Assembly: GCF_003986935.1 (NCBI RefSeq)
Contig: NZ_RJZE01000004.1
Coordinates: 124,001-188,000, forward strand
Direction: 5' to 3'
Length of the DNA stretch: 64,000 bases
Source: Paraburkholderia kururiensis JCM 10599 = LMG 19447
GTDB lineage: Bacteria > Pseudomonadota > Gammaproteobacteria > Burkholderiales > Burkholderiaceae
The translations under genes were made by a program, and so were the position numbers. The notes beneath the pieces were generated by a model. The model saw only the letters and a program-made list of their open reading frames with translations. It was not told the origin of the DNA and did no database searches. Numbering within the stretch: position 1 is the stretch's first letter; each line of letters opens with the position of its first letter. Shown here piece after piece: positions 10,787 through 19,521 of the stretch.

Positions 10787-11268
10787 CAGTTTTCCCTGGT
10801 GGGTGACATCTGGCCTGAGTGGTTCATCTGCATGTGCATTGCGCTATTGCTGTGCGCAGCACTTGCTGTCGACGCGGCGCGAGTGGCGCCGATCTGGTCA
10901 GGAGCCGGGACCGATGGCGGAAGCGTCTGCCCCAGCGCCATACGCATCGCTACGATTTCCTGCTGTTGCTCGACGACGATCTCCTGCGCGATACGGCGCA
11001 ACTGCTCGTTCTTGCCGTAGCGCAATTCGGCCTGCGCCATGTCGATGGCGCCCTGATGGTGCGGAGCCATCATCGCAACGAAGTCCCGGTCGATGTCGCC
11101 GGTGGGATTGACGGTCATGGCGTCCATCATCTTCGTCATGGCGACGTCGTTCTCCTTCAGATAGGCCGCCTCCGGCCCGGGTACCAGACCCGCTGCCTGA
11201 TCGATCTGAGGGAGCGCAGTGAACAGCAGAAGGGCCGCGGCCTGCGGCCATGGCCTAAGGGATCGCAT
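10786..11268 (-). CDS. Exported DUF305 protein
   Basis: 160-residue protein with an N-terminal hydrophobic signal and the DUF305 core: DFVAMMAPHHQGAIDMAQAE with the paired histidines, then IAQEIVVEQQQEIVAMR. DUF305 proteins are ferritin-like helical bundles often found near copper or metal resistance genes. The C-terminus is His/Met rich (HSNSAMHMQMNHSGQM), which would suit soft-metal binding; that is inference. ATG 11268 follows GAGGAG at spacing 8. It forms a two-gene operon with the beta-propeller gene. Confidence 0.85.
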   Translation of the reverse strand: MRSLRPWPQAAALLLFTALPQIDQAAGLVPGPEAAYLKENDVAMTKMMDAMTVNPTGDIDRDFVAMMAPHHQGAIDMAQAELRYGKNEQLRRIAQEIVVEQQQEIVAMRMALGQTLPPSVPAPDQIGATRAASTASAAHSNSAMHMQMNHSGQMSPTREN

Positions 11269-11890
11269 TCATCATCTCCTCATGGGTGGATGTTGCTGCA
11301 GGGCGAACACGGCCCACGAGGCTTTATTCCTGCGATGGAAAACAATTCATAGAGATACGGGCAGGACTGCTGCAGGAAAAGCAGCCGCCCAATTCGACAT
11401 GACAATTTGATATTCCGCCGCTACCACAGATGTATTTTCTGTATGGCAAGTAGCGCTCTACATGGCATTCATCCAATGCCTTTGAAGAAGACACTGTGAT
11501 GAACACGAAAGCGTATGGCGCATTGGACCTGCAACCGCGTAAAGACCCATCCCCACCCTCAACCTCCCTCCCACCGTGCCGTAATCCAGAACGTGATGTC
11601 GCAATGTATCCACTCAAACGTAAGCGAATCGAAGGCACGTAACGAGACGAAAGCGGCATGGAAAAACAGGTCGAAACCACTAGCCATCCGCTGCCAGCAC
11701 CCAACCCGCCAGGATAGAATTTGACCTTGTTTTCGCGGCCCGCAAACGGTTCACACCTGGCCCGCACGCAAGCGGTGTCACACCGCATCGAAGCAAGCAC
11801 GCAAGCACCGCGATACACAGAAAAGCCGCACACACCACCACAAAGACTCACACGAACACCAAGGCGCGACGCGCTTCCCGGGGGACCGCA
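11269..11890. other. Divergent intergenic region
   Basis: 620 bases between the DUF305 gene (minus) and the EAL-HDOD gene (plus). It is less GC-rich around 11320-11470 and should carry both promoters. No gene with a ribosome site or familiar product was found; a long minus-strand open frame here is the antisense shadow of the next gene running into the spacer. Confidence 0.4.
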
Positions 11891-13276
11891 ATGACGACAA
11901 GAGCAGCCGCAAGGGCAGGGGCCGAGACGGGCGAAGAATCGGGCCGCGAACTGGGCCGCGAACCGGGCAAGCAGCACGGCGGCTACGAAGTGGAGTTCGC
12001 GCGCCAGCCCATACTCGATCGCGACGGCATGCTCTGCGCGTTCGAGTTCAAGAGCCGCATTGTCGCGCCCGAGCATGACGACAGCGACGACGATGACGAT
12101 ACCCCCGAGCTGCGTCTCGCCCGCCGCGAACGGCGCGCGGCGGTCGCGTTCATCGAGGCGCTCACGCATCGCGACGTGCGCGGTGCGCTCGCCGGCCACG
12201 CGGGTTATGTCGACGCAACGCGCGCGATGCTGCTCGACGAGCTGGTGCAACGCATTCCGCCCGAGCGCTTCACGTTCGAACTCGCGCCCAACATCGAAGT
12301 GGACAGCGAACTCATCGCGCGTCTCGTCACGCTGCACGCGCGCCGCTATCGCTTCGTGCTGGATGCGGTGACCCAGGCTGACGAAACGCTTGCGAAGCTG
12401 CTGCCCTACGCGGAGGCGGTCAAGATCGATCTGCGGCTCATTTCGCGCGCGCTATTGCCGAAATTCGCGAGCGTGCTCAAGTCCGCGGGCAAGCTGCTCA
12501 TTGCGCTCGGCGTGGATTCGCAGGCCGACTTCGAACTGGCGCGCGACCTCGGCTTCGACCGCTTCCAGGGCTATTTCTTCGCGCTGCCGCATGCGTCCAG
12601 CACGCGGCGGCCCAGCGCGCCGCGTCACGCGCTGCTCAACCTGCTGAAGCTGCTGTCAGCGGACCCCACGGTCGCGCAGCTCGAAGCCGAACTGAAGCTG
12701 AACCCGGTGCTCGTCATGCACCTGATGCGCCTCGCCAATTCGAGCGCATTCGGTCTTGGCCACAAGGTCACGACGTTGCGCGAGGCCATCAACGCCACGG
12801 GCACGAATCGCATTGCGCGCTGGACCCAGCTGCTGCTCTATGCCGACGGCCGCAAGGTCTCGCTCGAAGACGATCCGCTCCTGCAACTCGCCGCTACGCG
12901 CGCGCGTTTCATGGAGCTGGCGGTGGGTCAGTTGCCCGATGCGGGCCGCGACGAGGCCGACGCGGCGTTTCTCGTGGGCGTGTTCTCGTTCGTCGATGCG
13001 GTGTTTGGCGGCACGCTGGAAAGCACGCTCGACGCGCTCACGATGTCACGCACGATCCGCGAGGCCATTCTGCATCGCGCAGGTCCGCTGGGGCGTCTGT
13101 TGACGGTGGTGGAACGGCTGGAGCGCGCGGCGTGGGACGAGGTCGATGCCGTCTGCGCGGAGCTTGCGCCTTTCACGACGCGCGACGCCGTCGCGCTGGC
13201 GCTTGCTGCCGGCGAATGGGCGGGCATGGCGGACCATCATGCCGAAGCGGAAGGATTGGAGCGGATCGAAGACTAA
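11891..13276 (+). CDS. EAL-HDOD signalling protein with degenerate EAL domain
   Basis: 461 residues: charged low-complexity N-terminus (about 1-30), EAL-like domain (about 35-240, from FARQPILDRDGMLCAFEFKSR to FDRFQGYFFALP), then HDOD (about 250-450, with VLVMHLMRLANSSAFGLG and LREAINATGTNRIARWTQLLLYA). The position of the catalytic ExL reads FEF and metal ligands are not conserved, so phosphodiesterase activity is unlikely. An acidic run of Asp (about residues 60-67) interrupts the first EAL strands. The family acts as a protein-protein or c-di-GMP-responsive output module. GGGGGA precedes ATG 11891 by 5 bases. It is paralogous to the gene at 17306. Confidence 0.85.
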   Translation: MTTRAAARAGAETGEESGRELGREPGKQHGGYEVEFARQPILDRDGMLCAFEFKSRIVAPEHDDSDDDDDTPELRLARRERRAAVAFIEALTHRDVRGALAGHAGYVDATRAMLLDELVQRIPPERFTFELAPNIEVDSELIARLVTLHARRYRFVLDAVTQADETLAKLLPYAEAVKIDLRLISRALLPKFASVLKSAGKLLIALGVDSQADFELARDLGFDRFQGYFFALPHASSTRRPSAPRHALLNLLKLLSADPTVAQLEAELKLNPVLVMHLMRLANSSAFGLGHKVTTLREAINATGTNRIARWTQLLLYADGRKVSLEDDPLLQLAATRARFMELAVGQLPDAGRDEADAAFLVGVFSFVDAVFGGTLESTLDALTMSRTIREAILHRAGPLGRLLTVVERLERAAWDEVDAVCAELAPFTTRDAVALALAAGEWAGMADHHAEAEGLERIED

Positions 13277-13348
13277 TCGGTCGATCCGTGGAAGGAATGA
13301 GTCACTGAGAGGAAAGCGCGCCGCCGCAATCGCGGCGCCGTATAGCCC

Positions 13349-13384
13349 ATCAAACGGCACATCAAACGGCACTTCAAGCAGCAC
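13349..13384. repeat. 12-base tandem repeat in a convergent spacer
   Basis: ATCAAACGGCAC occurs twice head to tail (13349-13360, 13361-13372), followed by a degenerate third unit TTCAAGCAGCAC (13373-13384). Just upstream, 13315-13340 can fold into a GCGCCGC/GCGGCGC hairpin. The stretch lies between convergent genes. Confidence 0.7.
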
Positions 13385-13400
13385 CCCTCGCGCGCCGCCG

Positions 13401-14867
13401 CTATTGCACCTCGATTTCCCGCGCCGGCACCGACACGAAGAACCGCCCTAGCTCGCGCGCCAGTTCATTGAGCGCGCTCATGGCCTGCGGCGTGATCTTG
13501 CGCGGCTCGTGCGCGTCGGACCAGTCGCCGTAGAGCAGGGCAACGGGCGCGCCGCCTTCGGCGGCCACGGGCAACAGCACGAACGCGCGTGCGTCGTCGA
13601 AGGCGTGGCGGAACCACGCCGGCAGCCGCGTCACCATCTTCGGATCGCGCGCGTTCTCGATATAGATGCCCACCGCGTTCGCAATCGCGAGATGGAATAC
13701 GTCCGGCTGGAACGCGGCGTCGAAGGCGAGCTTCGGCAGCGCCTGCTCCACGCCTGGGCCGAAGCCGAACTTCGCCTCGAAGGCGTTCGAGCCGCGTCGC
13801 ACGAAGACGATCGTGCGCGTGAAGCCGAGTCCGGCGAGCACGGTTTCGGAGGCCAGTGCGAGCGCGGGCTGCAACGAGTTGTCGGGCGGCAAGGCCCGCA
13901 GGTCTGCGACGCCGGCAGCAATGCGCGCTTCGGGGTCGAGCGCTTCGCGGGCAATCGCATCGGCGTTGGCCCGCAGTTCCATGATTTCGCGCATCACGCC
14001 TTCGCCGGCTTCCTCGCGGGCCAGCGCCACGCTCATTTCCACGAGCACTTCGGGGTCGGTGGAGAGGGCGCGGCTGTAGCGGTGCGCGAGATCGGTGATG
14101 TGCGCTTCGCGTTCGCGCGGGTCGATGTCGGGCGCGATCAGCACGCTCGCCACGTCGGTCGAATAGTTGGTGGCGGCGCGCAGCCACTGGATGGAGCGTG
14201 GTTCGTCGGCGGCGTGCGGGTCGTAATGGCTCATGCCCGCGCGGATCGTTTCGGGCAGGCGCCAGCGCGAGGCGGCTTCAAGCCCGAGTTCGTCGAAGGT
14301 GACGCCGAGCACGGCAACGCTCGCTTCGTTCTCGTCGGCGCCGTCGTTGCAGCGCCGGCGAATCTGGTCCCACTCCGCTTCCAGATAGAACACGACGAGC
14401 AGCTTGCCCACCTGGCGCATCAGCGTGCAGACCACGGCTTCTTCGCCCACGCGCAGGTCGCCGTGCTCGGTGAGCTTGCGCGCGACGCAGCCCGAAAGCA
14501 TGGTGCGGTTCAGTTCGAGCTTGGCGTCGATGCGGCGCGGCGCGGAATGATGGAAGTGATCGACCAGCTTGAGGCCCACCACGAGGTGGCCCACGGCGTC
14601 CATGCCGAGCACCATCAGCGCGCGCGTGACGGTGGTGATGTTGCCGCCGAAGGCCATGTACATGGCCGAGTTGGCGAGGCGCAGCACTTTCTGCGTGAGC
14701 GCGAAATCGGAGAGCACTACCTGCACGAGTGCGGCGAAGTCGAGGTCGTCGTTGCCCATCGCCGCCACTGTCGTGCGCAGCGACTGCGACAGCATCGGGA
14801 AGTCGCCGCGCTCGTTCATGCGCGCCCACAGCCTGTCGAGTACCGCCGCCTTTACCGTCTGCCCCAT
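13401..14867 (-). CDS. HDOD-domain signalling protein
   Basis: 488 residues from ATG 14867, which follows GCGGAAT at spacing 6; an in-frame ATG 87 bases upstream lacks this. The N-terminal half is an HDOD domain: FPMLSQSLRTTVAAM, LTQKVLRLANSAMY, VTRALMVLGMDAVGHL, then ERAHD-like helices with TLMRQVGKLLVVFYLEAEW. The C-terminal third (about 320-480) resembles a sensory/GAF-like region by its alternating hydrophobic pattern, but I cannot assign it. HD catalytic residues are absent as in HDOD generally, so a scaffold role is likely. It starts 90 bases after the PAS-GGDEF-EAL gene on the same strand, so co-transcription from the FliA-type promoter is plausible. Confidence 0.83.
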   Translation of the reverse strand: MGQTVKAAVLDRLWARMNERGDFPMLSQSLRTTVAAMGNDDLDFAALVQVVLSDFALTQKVLRLANSAMYMAFGGNITTVTRALMVLGMDAVGHLVVGLKLVDHFHHSAPRRIDAKLELNRTMLSGCVARKLTEHGDLRVGEEAVVCTLMRQVGKLLVVFYLEAEWDQIRRRCNDGADENEASVAVLGVTFDELGLEAASRWRLPETIRAGMSHYDPHAADEPRSIQWLRAATNYSTDVASVLIAPDIDPREREAHITDLAHRYSRALSTDPEVLVEMSVALAREEAGEGVMREIMELRANADAIAREALDPEARIAAGVADLRALPPDNSLQPALALASETVLAGLGFTRTIVFVRRGSNAFEAKFGFGPGVEQALPKLAFDAAFQPDVFHLAIANAVGIYIENARDPKMVTRLPAWFRHAFDDARAFVLLPVAAEGGAPVALLYGDWSDAHEPRKITPQAMSALNELARELGRFFVSVPAREIEVQ

Positions 14868-14957
14868 GTCAATTCCGCGAAAACCCTGCCAGTCCTGGTC
14901 CGGCCACTTGCGCCACGAGGCGCCGTCGCCGGCCGTCGATAAGATGTGCTGCACGCA

Positions 14958-16937
14958 TCAGGCCGCCGCATGGAGATGGAGTTCGCGCGCTTCGAAGCGC
15001 TGCGCGAGCTCGTCGGAGGGCAGCGCCTTGCACACGAGCCATCCCTGTATGTGGTCGCAGCCCATCTCGGTCAGCAACGTGCGCTGGGCTTCGGTCTCGA
15101 CGCCCTCGGCCACGAGTTCGAGGTCCAGCGTGCGCGCAAGCCCCACCACCGCGTTGACGATGGCCTGATCGTTGCGCGAGGTTAGCAGATTTTCGACAAA
15201 GCTCCGGTCGATCTTGAGTTTGGCGAGGGGAAACCGTTGCAGGTACGCAAGGCTCGAGTAGCCGGTGCCGAAGTCGTCCACGGCAAAACGGATGCCGATA
15301 GCCGTTAATTCCTCGAGCAGCACCTTCGCGTGCGCCGGGTCGTGCATGAGCAGGCTTTCCGTAATCTCGAACACGAGCCGGCACGGGTCGAGCCCGGTGA
15401 GGCGAATGGCTTCGCGCACGCTGTCGGTGAAGCGCGGATTGCGGAACTGCTGCGCGGAAACATTCACGGCCACGTATTGCAGTGCGATGCCCTGGGCGTC
15501 CCACTGGATCAGTTGCATGCAGGCGGCCCGCAGCACCCAGTTGCCGAGATAGTTGATGAGCCCCACCGACTCGGCGAGCGGAATGAACATCGAAGGCGGC
15601 ACGAGCCCGTGCACCGGATGCTGCCAGCGGATCAGCGCTTCCACGCCCACCACGCCGCGCGTCTGGCTGCTCGTGATGGGCTGGAAGTGCAGCGAGAACT
15701 CGCCGTTGCGCACGCCGTCGTAAAGGTCCGATTCGAGCTTGAGGCGCTGGGCGTCGCTCGGGTCGTTGTCGGGCACGTGGAAGGCGAGCGTGTTGCCGCC
15801 CGCGGCCTTGGCCTGCTGCAGCGCCTGGTCCGCCCAGCGCTGCAGCCGCGTGTCGCCCGCGGCGGTGCCGGGGCTGTCCGGCGTATCAGAGGCGTGACGG
15901 GCGTCCGGGTAGAGCGCGATGCCGATGCTCGCCGACAGATGCACGGGCTGGTCGCGGTACGCGTACGGCTGCAGGATCGAGGTCAGCATGCGCCGCGCGA
16001 GCGACTCCGCGTGCAGCGAGACGGCCGTCGCGTCGGGACGCATGGCGTTCGAGGGAATCAGGATCGCGAACTCGTCGCTGCCTACGCGGGCCACGGTTTC
16101 GTGCTCGCCCACGAGGTGCGTGAGCCGGCGCGCGGTATCGCAGAGCATGGCGTCGCCCGCGTCGTAGCCGAGCGCCCGGTTGATGCGCTGATAGTCGTCC
16201 ACGTCGAGCAGCAGCAGGGCGGCGGGCAGGCCGGTCTCGTCGGCGGTGCGCTGCGCCGCGGCGAGCGCCGGCGCGAGCGCGGTCACGTTGGGCAGGCCCG
16301 TGAGCTTGTCGTGATTGAGCGCGTGGGTCAGCTGGACCTGCGTGGCCTGCCAGGCCGAAACGTCGAAGCCGGCAATGGCGTAGCCGTCCACGCCGTCGTG
16401 CGGATTCTTCACGACGCGCAGCTCGACGGCCACGGGGTAGGTGAGCGACTTGACGAGATTGAGTGTGTCTTTTTCCACCACACCGCTTTGGGCTGCGCGC
16501 GCCAGCAGCGCATCGACGCGGGCGATGTCCGACGCAGCCACGAGGTCGTGCAGCGTGGCCGTCTCCAGGTATTCGCGGTGATAGCCGGCGAAGCGCAGGC
16601 TCGCGTCGGAGATGTAGAGGAAGCGCAGTTCGCGGTCCACCTGGGCGAGGAAGTCCACGGCGCCGGCAGCCTGTTCGAACGGATTGGGCGCCGGGGGGAG
16701 CGCGGCTATGTCCCGTGCCCGCGCCGGGGCGCCGTGGCTCTCGTAGCCGCCGTTGTCATCGCTCTGGCTGTTTCGGGCGCTCTGGTCGCCCGGGGTATGG
16801 CCGGCCTGCCCGGCACCGCGCAGCTGATCGGTTGGGTTCGCGGCGTGGCCGTGGGGCCGCCGAACGAGCGCACGCAGGCGCTCGACGACCGTGCTCAGTA
16901 TGTTCTGGCGTGGCGCGGTGTTCCTGTTCGCTTCCAT
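14958..16937 (-). CDS. PAS-GGDEF-EAL c-di-GMP turnover protein
   Basis: 659 residues from ATG 16937: unstructured N-terminus (1-85), PAS (about 90-200), GGDEF (about 205-380) and EAL (about 395-650). The cyclase signature reads VARVGSDEF, i.e. GSDEF instead of GGDEF, so cyclase activity may be weak or lost. The EAL side looks intact: VGVEALIRWQHP, NVSAQQFR, FEITESLL, VDDFGTGYSSLAYLQ, KIDRSFV and VAEGVETE, so it is a probable phosphodiesterase. An upstream in-frame ATG at 17093 is rejected because it lies upstream of the FliA-like promoter at 17051-17077. No transmembrane segment is seen, so the protein is likely cytoplasmic. Confidence 0.88.
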   Translation of the reverse strand: MEANRNTAPRQNILSTVVERLRALVRRPHGHAANPTDQLRGAGQAGHTPGDQSARNSQSDDNGGYESHGAPARARDIAALPPAPNPFEQAAGAVDFLAQVDRELRFLYISDASLRFAGYHREYLETATLHDLVAASDIARVDALLARAAQSGVVEKDTLNLVKSLTYPVAVELRVVKNPHDGVDGYAIAGFDVSAWQATQVQLTHALNHDKLTGLPNVTALAPALAAAQRTADETGLPAALLLLDVDDYQRINRALGYDAGDAMLCDTARRLTHLVGEHETVARVGSDEFAILIPSNAMRPDATAVSLHAESLARRMLTSILQPYAYRDQPVHLSASIGIALYPDARHASDTPDSPGTAAGDTRLQRWADQALQQAKAAGGNTLAFHVPDNDPSDAQRLKLESDLYDGVRNGEFSLHFQPITSSQTRGVVGVEALIRWQHPVHGLVPPSMFIPLAESVGLINYLGNWVLRAACMQLIQWDAQGIALQYVAVNVSAQQFRNPRFTDSVREAIRLTGLDPCRLVFEITESLLMHDPAHAKVLLEELTAIGIRFAVDDFGTGYSSLAYLQRFPLAKLKIDRSFVENLLTSRNDQAIVNAVVGLARTLDLELVAEGVETEAQRTLLTEMGCDHIQGWLVCKALPSDELAQRFEARELHLHAAA

Positions 16938-17050
16938 GTATGGTCGGCAACCCTGTTTCCCGCACGGCCCGGTCTGCGGGCGCGTGATGTGCTTCGAGGC
17001 GGAGCCGGGGCGTACCCGAGGCACGTGTTGACACCGCCCATCAGAGCAGG

Positions 17051-17077
17051 TTATCGACCGGCGAGCATAAATCTTTA
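17051..17077 (-). promoter_or_regulatory. FliA (sigma-28) promoter candidate
   Basis: On the minus strand TAAAGATT is followed by exactly 11 bases and then GTCGATAA, against the FliA consensus TAAAGTTT-N11-GCCGATAA: 7/8 and 7/8 matches with ideal spacing. It lies about 110 bases before the PAS-GGDEF-EAL start and would place that gene, and perhaps the HDOD gene after it, in the flagellar class-3 regulon. Confidence 0.72.
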
Positions 17078-17149
17078 GACTCGATTTAAACATTTTGGGG
17101 CGCTGCGACTATGCGCCATACGCCCGGTGCGGTGCCGCATGGATTCGGT

Positions 17150-17175
17150 TAAAGTGGCGCGGTTGTTGCCGGTCA
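17150..17175 (+). promoter_or_regulatory. Weak FliA-like promoter candidate for the divergent EAL-HDOD gene
   Basis: TAAAGTGG then GCCGGTCA, six of eight matches in each element, but the spacer is one base short of consensus. It faces the gene at 17306. Supported mainly by its position opposite the stronger minus-strand candidate. Confidence 0.3.
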
Positions 17176-17305
17176 CATGCGCGCCCGAACGCATGCGCAC
17201 CGGCTCACATGGGTCCCGGCGTTATCAGACGCGTGACGGGGCGGTCCGTGAAGGCCGCTGCAAGGGCGGTAAGGGCAGTATGCAGACTGGATGGAGAGCC
17301 TGAGC

Positions 17306-18802
17306 ATGTCTGAATCATCGTCGCTGGACACCGCGAGCGTGCCGCCTTCGCCATGCGCATGCGCCCCGGCGGGCGATGCACCGTGTCAGCAGGCCGAGGC
17401 CGCCGGTCCGTCCGACGGCGTGGACGACGCAGCGGCCACCGCTGCCGGCTCCGATAGCGGCTTCGGTAGCGGCTCCGACGATAGCGGCTCCACGCAGTGC
17501 CGCGTCGACGGCTGTATCGCCAGCGCGTGCTGCAGCGTTGCCCAGGCGGCCGCGGGCGCCGCCACTGCCGAGCCCGTCTCCACGCAGTTCGTCTACGTGG
17601 GCCGTCAACCGATTCTCGATCGCAGCGGTGCGCTGCATGCCTACGAACTACTGTTCCGCTCGGGCCTTCACAACTACGCGGAAGTAACCGACGAGGCGCG
17701 CGCCACGGCGCAGGTCGTGGTGCGTACGATCGGCAGCATCGGCGTGTCGGCGGTGCTCGGCTCGCATCGCGGCTACGTGAACATTGGCCGCGAGCTGCTG
17801 TTCGACGACATCGTGCATCTGATGTCGGCCGACCGCTTCGTGCTGGAGATTCTCGAAACCGTGACGTTCGACGCGCGCCTGATCCGGCGTGTCGACGAAT
17901 TGCGCCGCAACGGCTTTCTGATTGCGCTCGACGACGTTTGCGCGCTGACGCCGAGCGTGCTCGCGGCGCTGCCTCACGCGGACATCGTCAAGGTGGACTT
18001 TCTGGAGACCGGCCGCGACGCACTGCCCGCGCTCGCCGCGGCGCTGCGCCGCGAAGGCAAGACGCTGCTCGCCGAAAAGGTGGAAACGGAAGAGGACTTC
18101 GAGCTGGCGCGCGACCTCGGCTTCGACCTGTTCCAGGGGTATTTCTTCGCGCGGCCGCAGGTGCTGAGTGCGCGCCGCGTGCGCTCGTCGCGCGAGGCGC
18201 TGCTGCGGCTACTCGCGCTCGTGGCGCGCGACGCGGGCATCGCGGAGCTCGAAGTCGAACTCAAGCGCCACCCCACGGTGGTCGTGCAGTTGCTGCGGCT
18301 CGTCAATTCGAGCGCGTTCGGTTTGGGGCGGCCCATCTCGTCGCTGCGCGAGGCCGTGATCGCTGTGGGCACGCGCCAGATTGCGCGCTGGGCGCAACTG
18401 CTGCTCTACGCGAACGGGCGCGACATGCCCTGGCGTTCCGACCCGCTCGTGCAACTGGCGGGCACGCGCTCGCGCTTTATGGAACTGGCGGCGCGCTGGC
18501 TCAAGCCGTCGAACGAAGACTTCGCGGACCAGGCCTTCATGACCGGCATCTTTTCGCTCGCTCACGTGGTGATTGGCGCGACGCCCGAGCGGGCGCTCCA
18601 CAAGCTGGGTCTTGCGCGCCCCATTCGCGATGCGATCGTCGATTATGCGGGCGAGCTGGGCGCGTTGCTCGCGCTCGCGGAGGCGTCCGAACGCGGCGAA
18701 TGCTTGCGCGTGACGGTGGCGGGCACGGAGCTTGGGCCCGAGGTGCTGGCCGAGTTGAGCCTCTCCGCGGCGGCGTGGTTCGGGGCGCACGCGGGCGACT
18801 GA
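17306..18802 (+). CDS. EAL-HDOD signalling protein
   Basis: 498 residues: Cys- and Ser-rich low-complexity N-terminus (1-90), EAL-like domain beginning FVYVGRQPILDRSGALHAYE, an ALDDVCAL segment and FDLFQGYFFARPQ, then HDOD with VVVQLLRLVNSSAFGLG and LREAVIAVGTRQIARWAQ. The ELL of YELLFRSG keeps the ExL pattern, unlike the paralogue at 11891, but other EAL metal ligands are not evident. ATG 17306 is preferred over ATG 17291 because GGAGAG sits 8 bases before it. Six cysteines in the first 80 residues are unusual for a cytoplasmic signalling protein. Confidence 0.85.
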   Translation: MSESSSLDTASVPPSPCACAPAGDAPCQQAEAAGPSDGVDDAAATAAGSDSGFGSGSDDSGSTQCRVDGCIASACCSVAQAAAGAATAEPVSTQFVYVGRQPILDRSGALHAYELLFRSGLHNYAEVTDEARATAQVVVRTIGSIGVSAVLGSHRGYVNIGRELLFDDIVHLMSADRFVLEILETVTFDARLIRRVDELRRNGFLIALDDVCALTPSVLAALPHADIVKVDFLETGRDALPALAAALRREGKTLLAEKVETEEDFELARDLGFDLFQGYFFARPQVLSARRVRSSREALLRLLALVARDAGIAELEVELKRHPTVVVQLLRLVNSSAFGLGRPISSLREAVIAVGTRQIARWAQLLLYANGRDMPWRSDPLVQLAGTRSRFMELAARWLKPSNEDFADQAFMTGIFSLAHVVIGATPERALHKLGLARPIRDAIVDYAGELGALLALAEASERGECLRVTVAGTELGPEVLAELSLSAAAWFGAHAGD

Positions 18803-18872
18803 AGCGGTGGCGAACGCGTGCCGGCGCATTGTGGTTCAATGACCGTTCGCCCACCCCGCGAGGAATTTCGAG

Positions 18873-19478
18873 ATGAAACGCAGCGACATGAAGCGCAGCA
18901 TCAGGCGCGGCACCATCAAGCGCAGCGCGACTTGCGCGGCCCTTGCGGCCGTGTTCGGCGCAGGCCTGTCGATCTACGCGGCGAGTGCATCCGCCACGCT
19001 CAAACCCGGCGACGCCGCGCCGAACTTCACCACCGAAGCATCGCTTGGCGGCAAGACCTACACGTACTCGCTCGCCGATGCGCTCAAGAAGGGCCCGGTG
19101 GTGGTGTACTTCTATCCGGCCGCCTTCACGAAAGGCTGCACGATCGAAGCCCACGAATTCGCCGAGGCCGTGGACGAGTACAAGAAGTACGGCGCCACCG
19201 TCATCGGCGTATCGCACGACAACATCGACACGCTCACGAAATTTTCCGTGAGCGAGTGCCGCAGCAAATTCCCGGTGGCCGCCGACGCCGATTCGAAAAT
19301 CATCAAGGCCTACGACGCGTCGATGCCGATGCACTCGGCCATGGCCAACCGCGTCTCGTACGTGATCGCGCCGAACGGCAAGGTGCTCTACGAATACACG
19401 AGTCTCTCGCCGGACCAGCACGTGGCGAACACGTTGCGCGCGGTCAAGGAGTGGGCCGCCGCGCACAGTCAGCAGTAA
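18873..19478 (+). CDS. Exported peroxiredoxin (AhpC/TSA, BCP-like)
   Basis: 201 residues with an Arg/Lys-rich start and a hydrophobic signal ending near SASATLKPG. The thioredoxin-fold domain follows: LKPGDAAPNFTTEASLGGK, VVVYFYPAAFTKGCTIEAHEF with the peroxidatic cysteine, and VIGVSHDNIDTLTKFSVSEC. It should reduce peroxides in the envelope using a thiol donor. A second cysteine at SVSEC may be the resolving one. ATG 18873 follows GAGGAA at spacing 8. It is monocistronic and converges on the gene at 19522. Confidence 0.87.
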   Translation: MKRSDMKRSIRRGTIKRSATCAALAAVFGAGLSIYAASASATLKPGDAAPNFTTEASLGGKTYTYSLADALKKGPVVVYFYPAAFTKGCTIEAHEFAEAVDEYKKYGATVIGVSHDNIDTLTKFSVSECRSKFPVAADADSKIIKAYDASMPMHSAMANRVSYVIAPNGKVLYEYTSLSPDQHVANTLRAVKEWAAAHSQQ

Positions 19479-19521
19479 AGCCGGCGCGGCGCGTGCCGCG
19501 GAGGTCTTCCGGTCTTTCGGC

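Noticed and set aside
16938..17093. A longer N-terminus for the PAS-GGDEF-EAL protein starting at ATG 17093
   Set aside because: The start lies upstream of the FliA-like promoter and has no ribosome site; the extra 52 residues look like translated leader.
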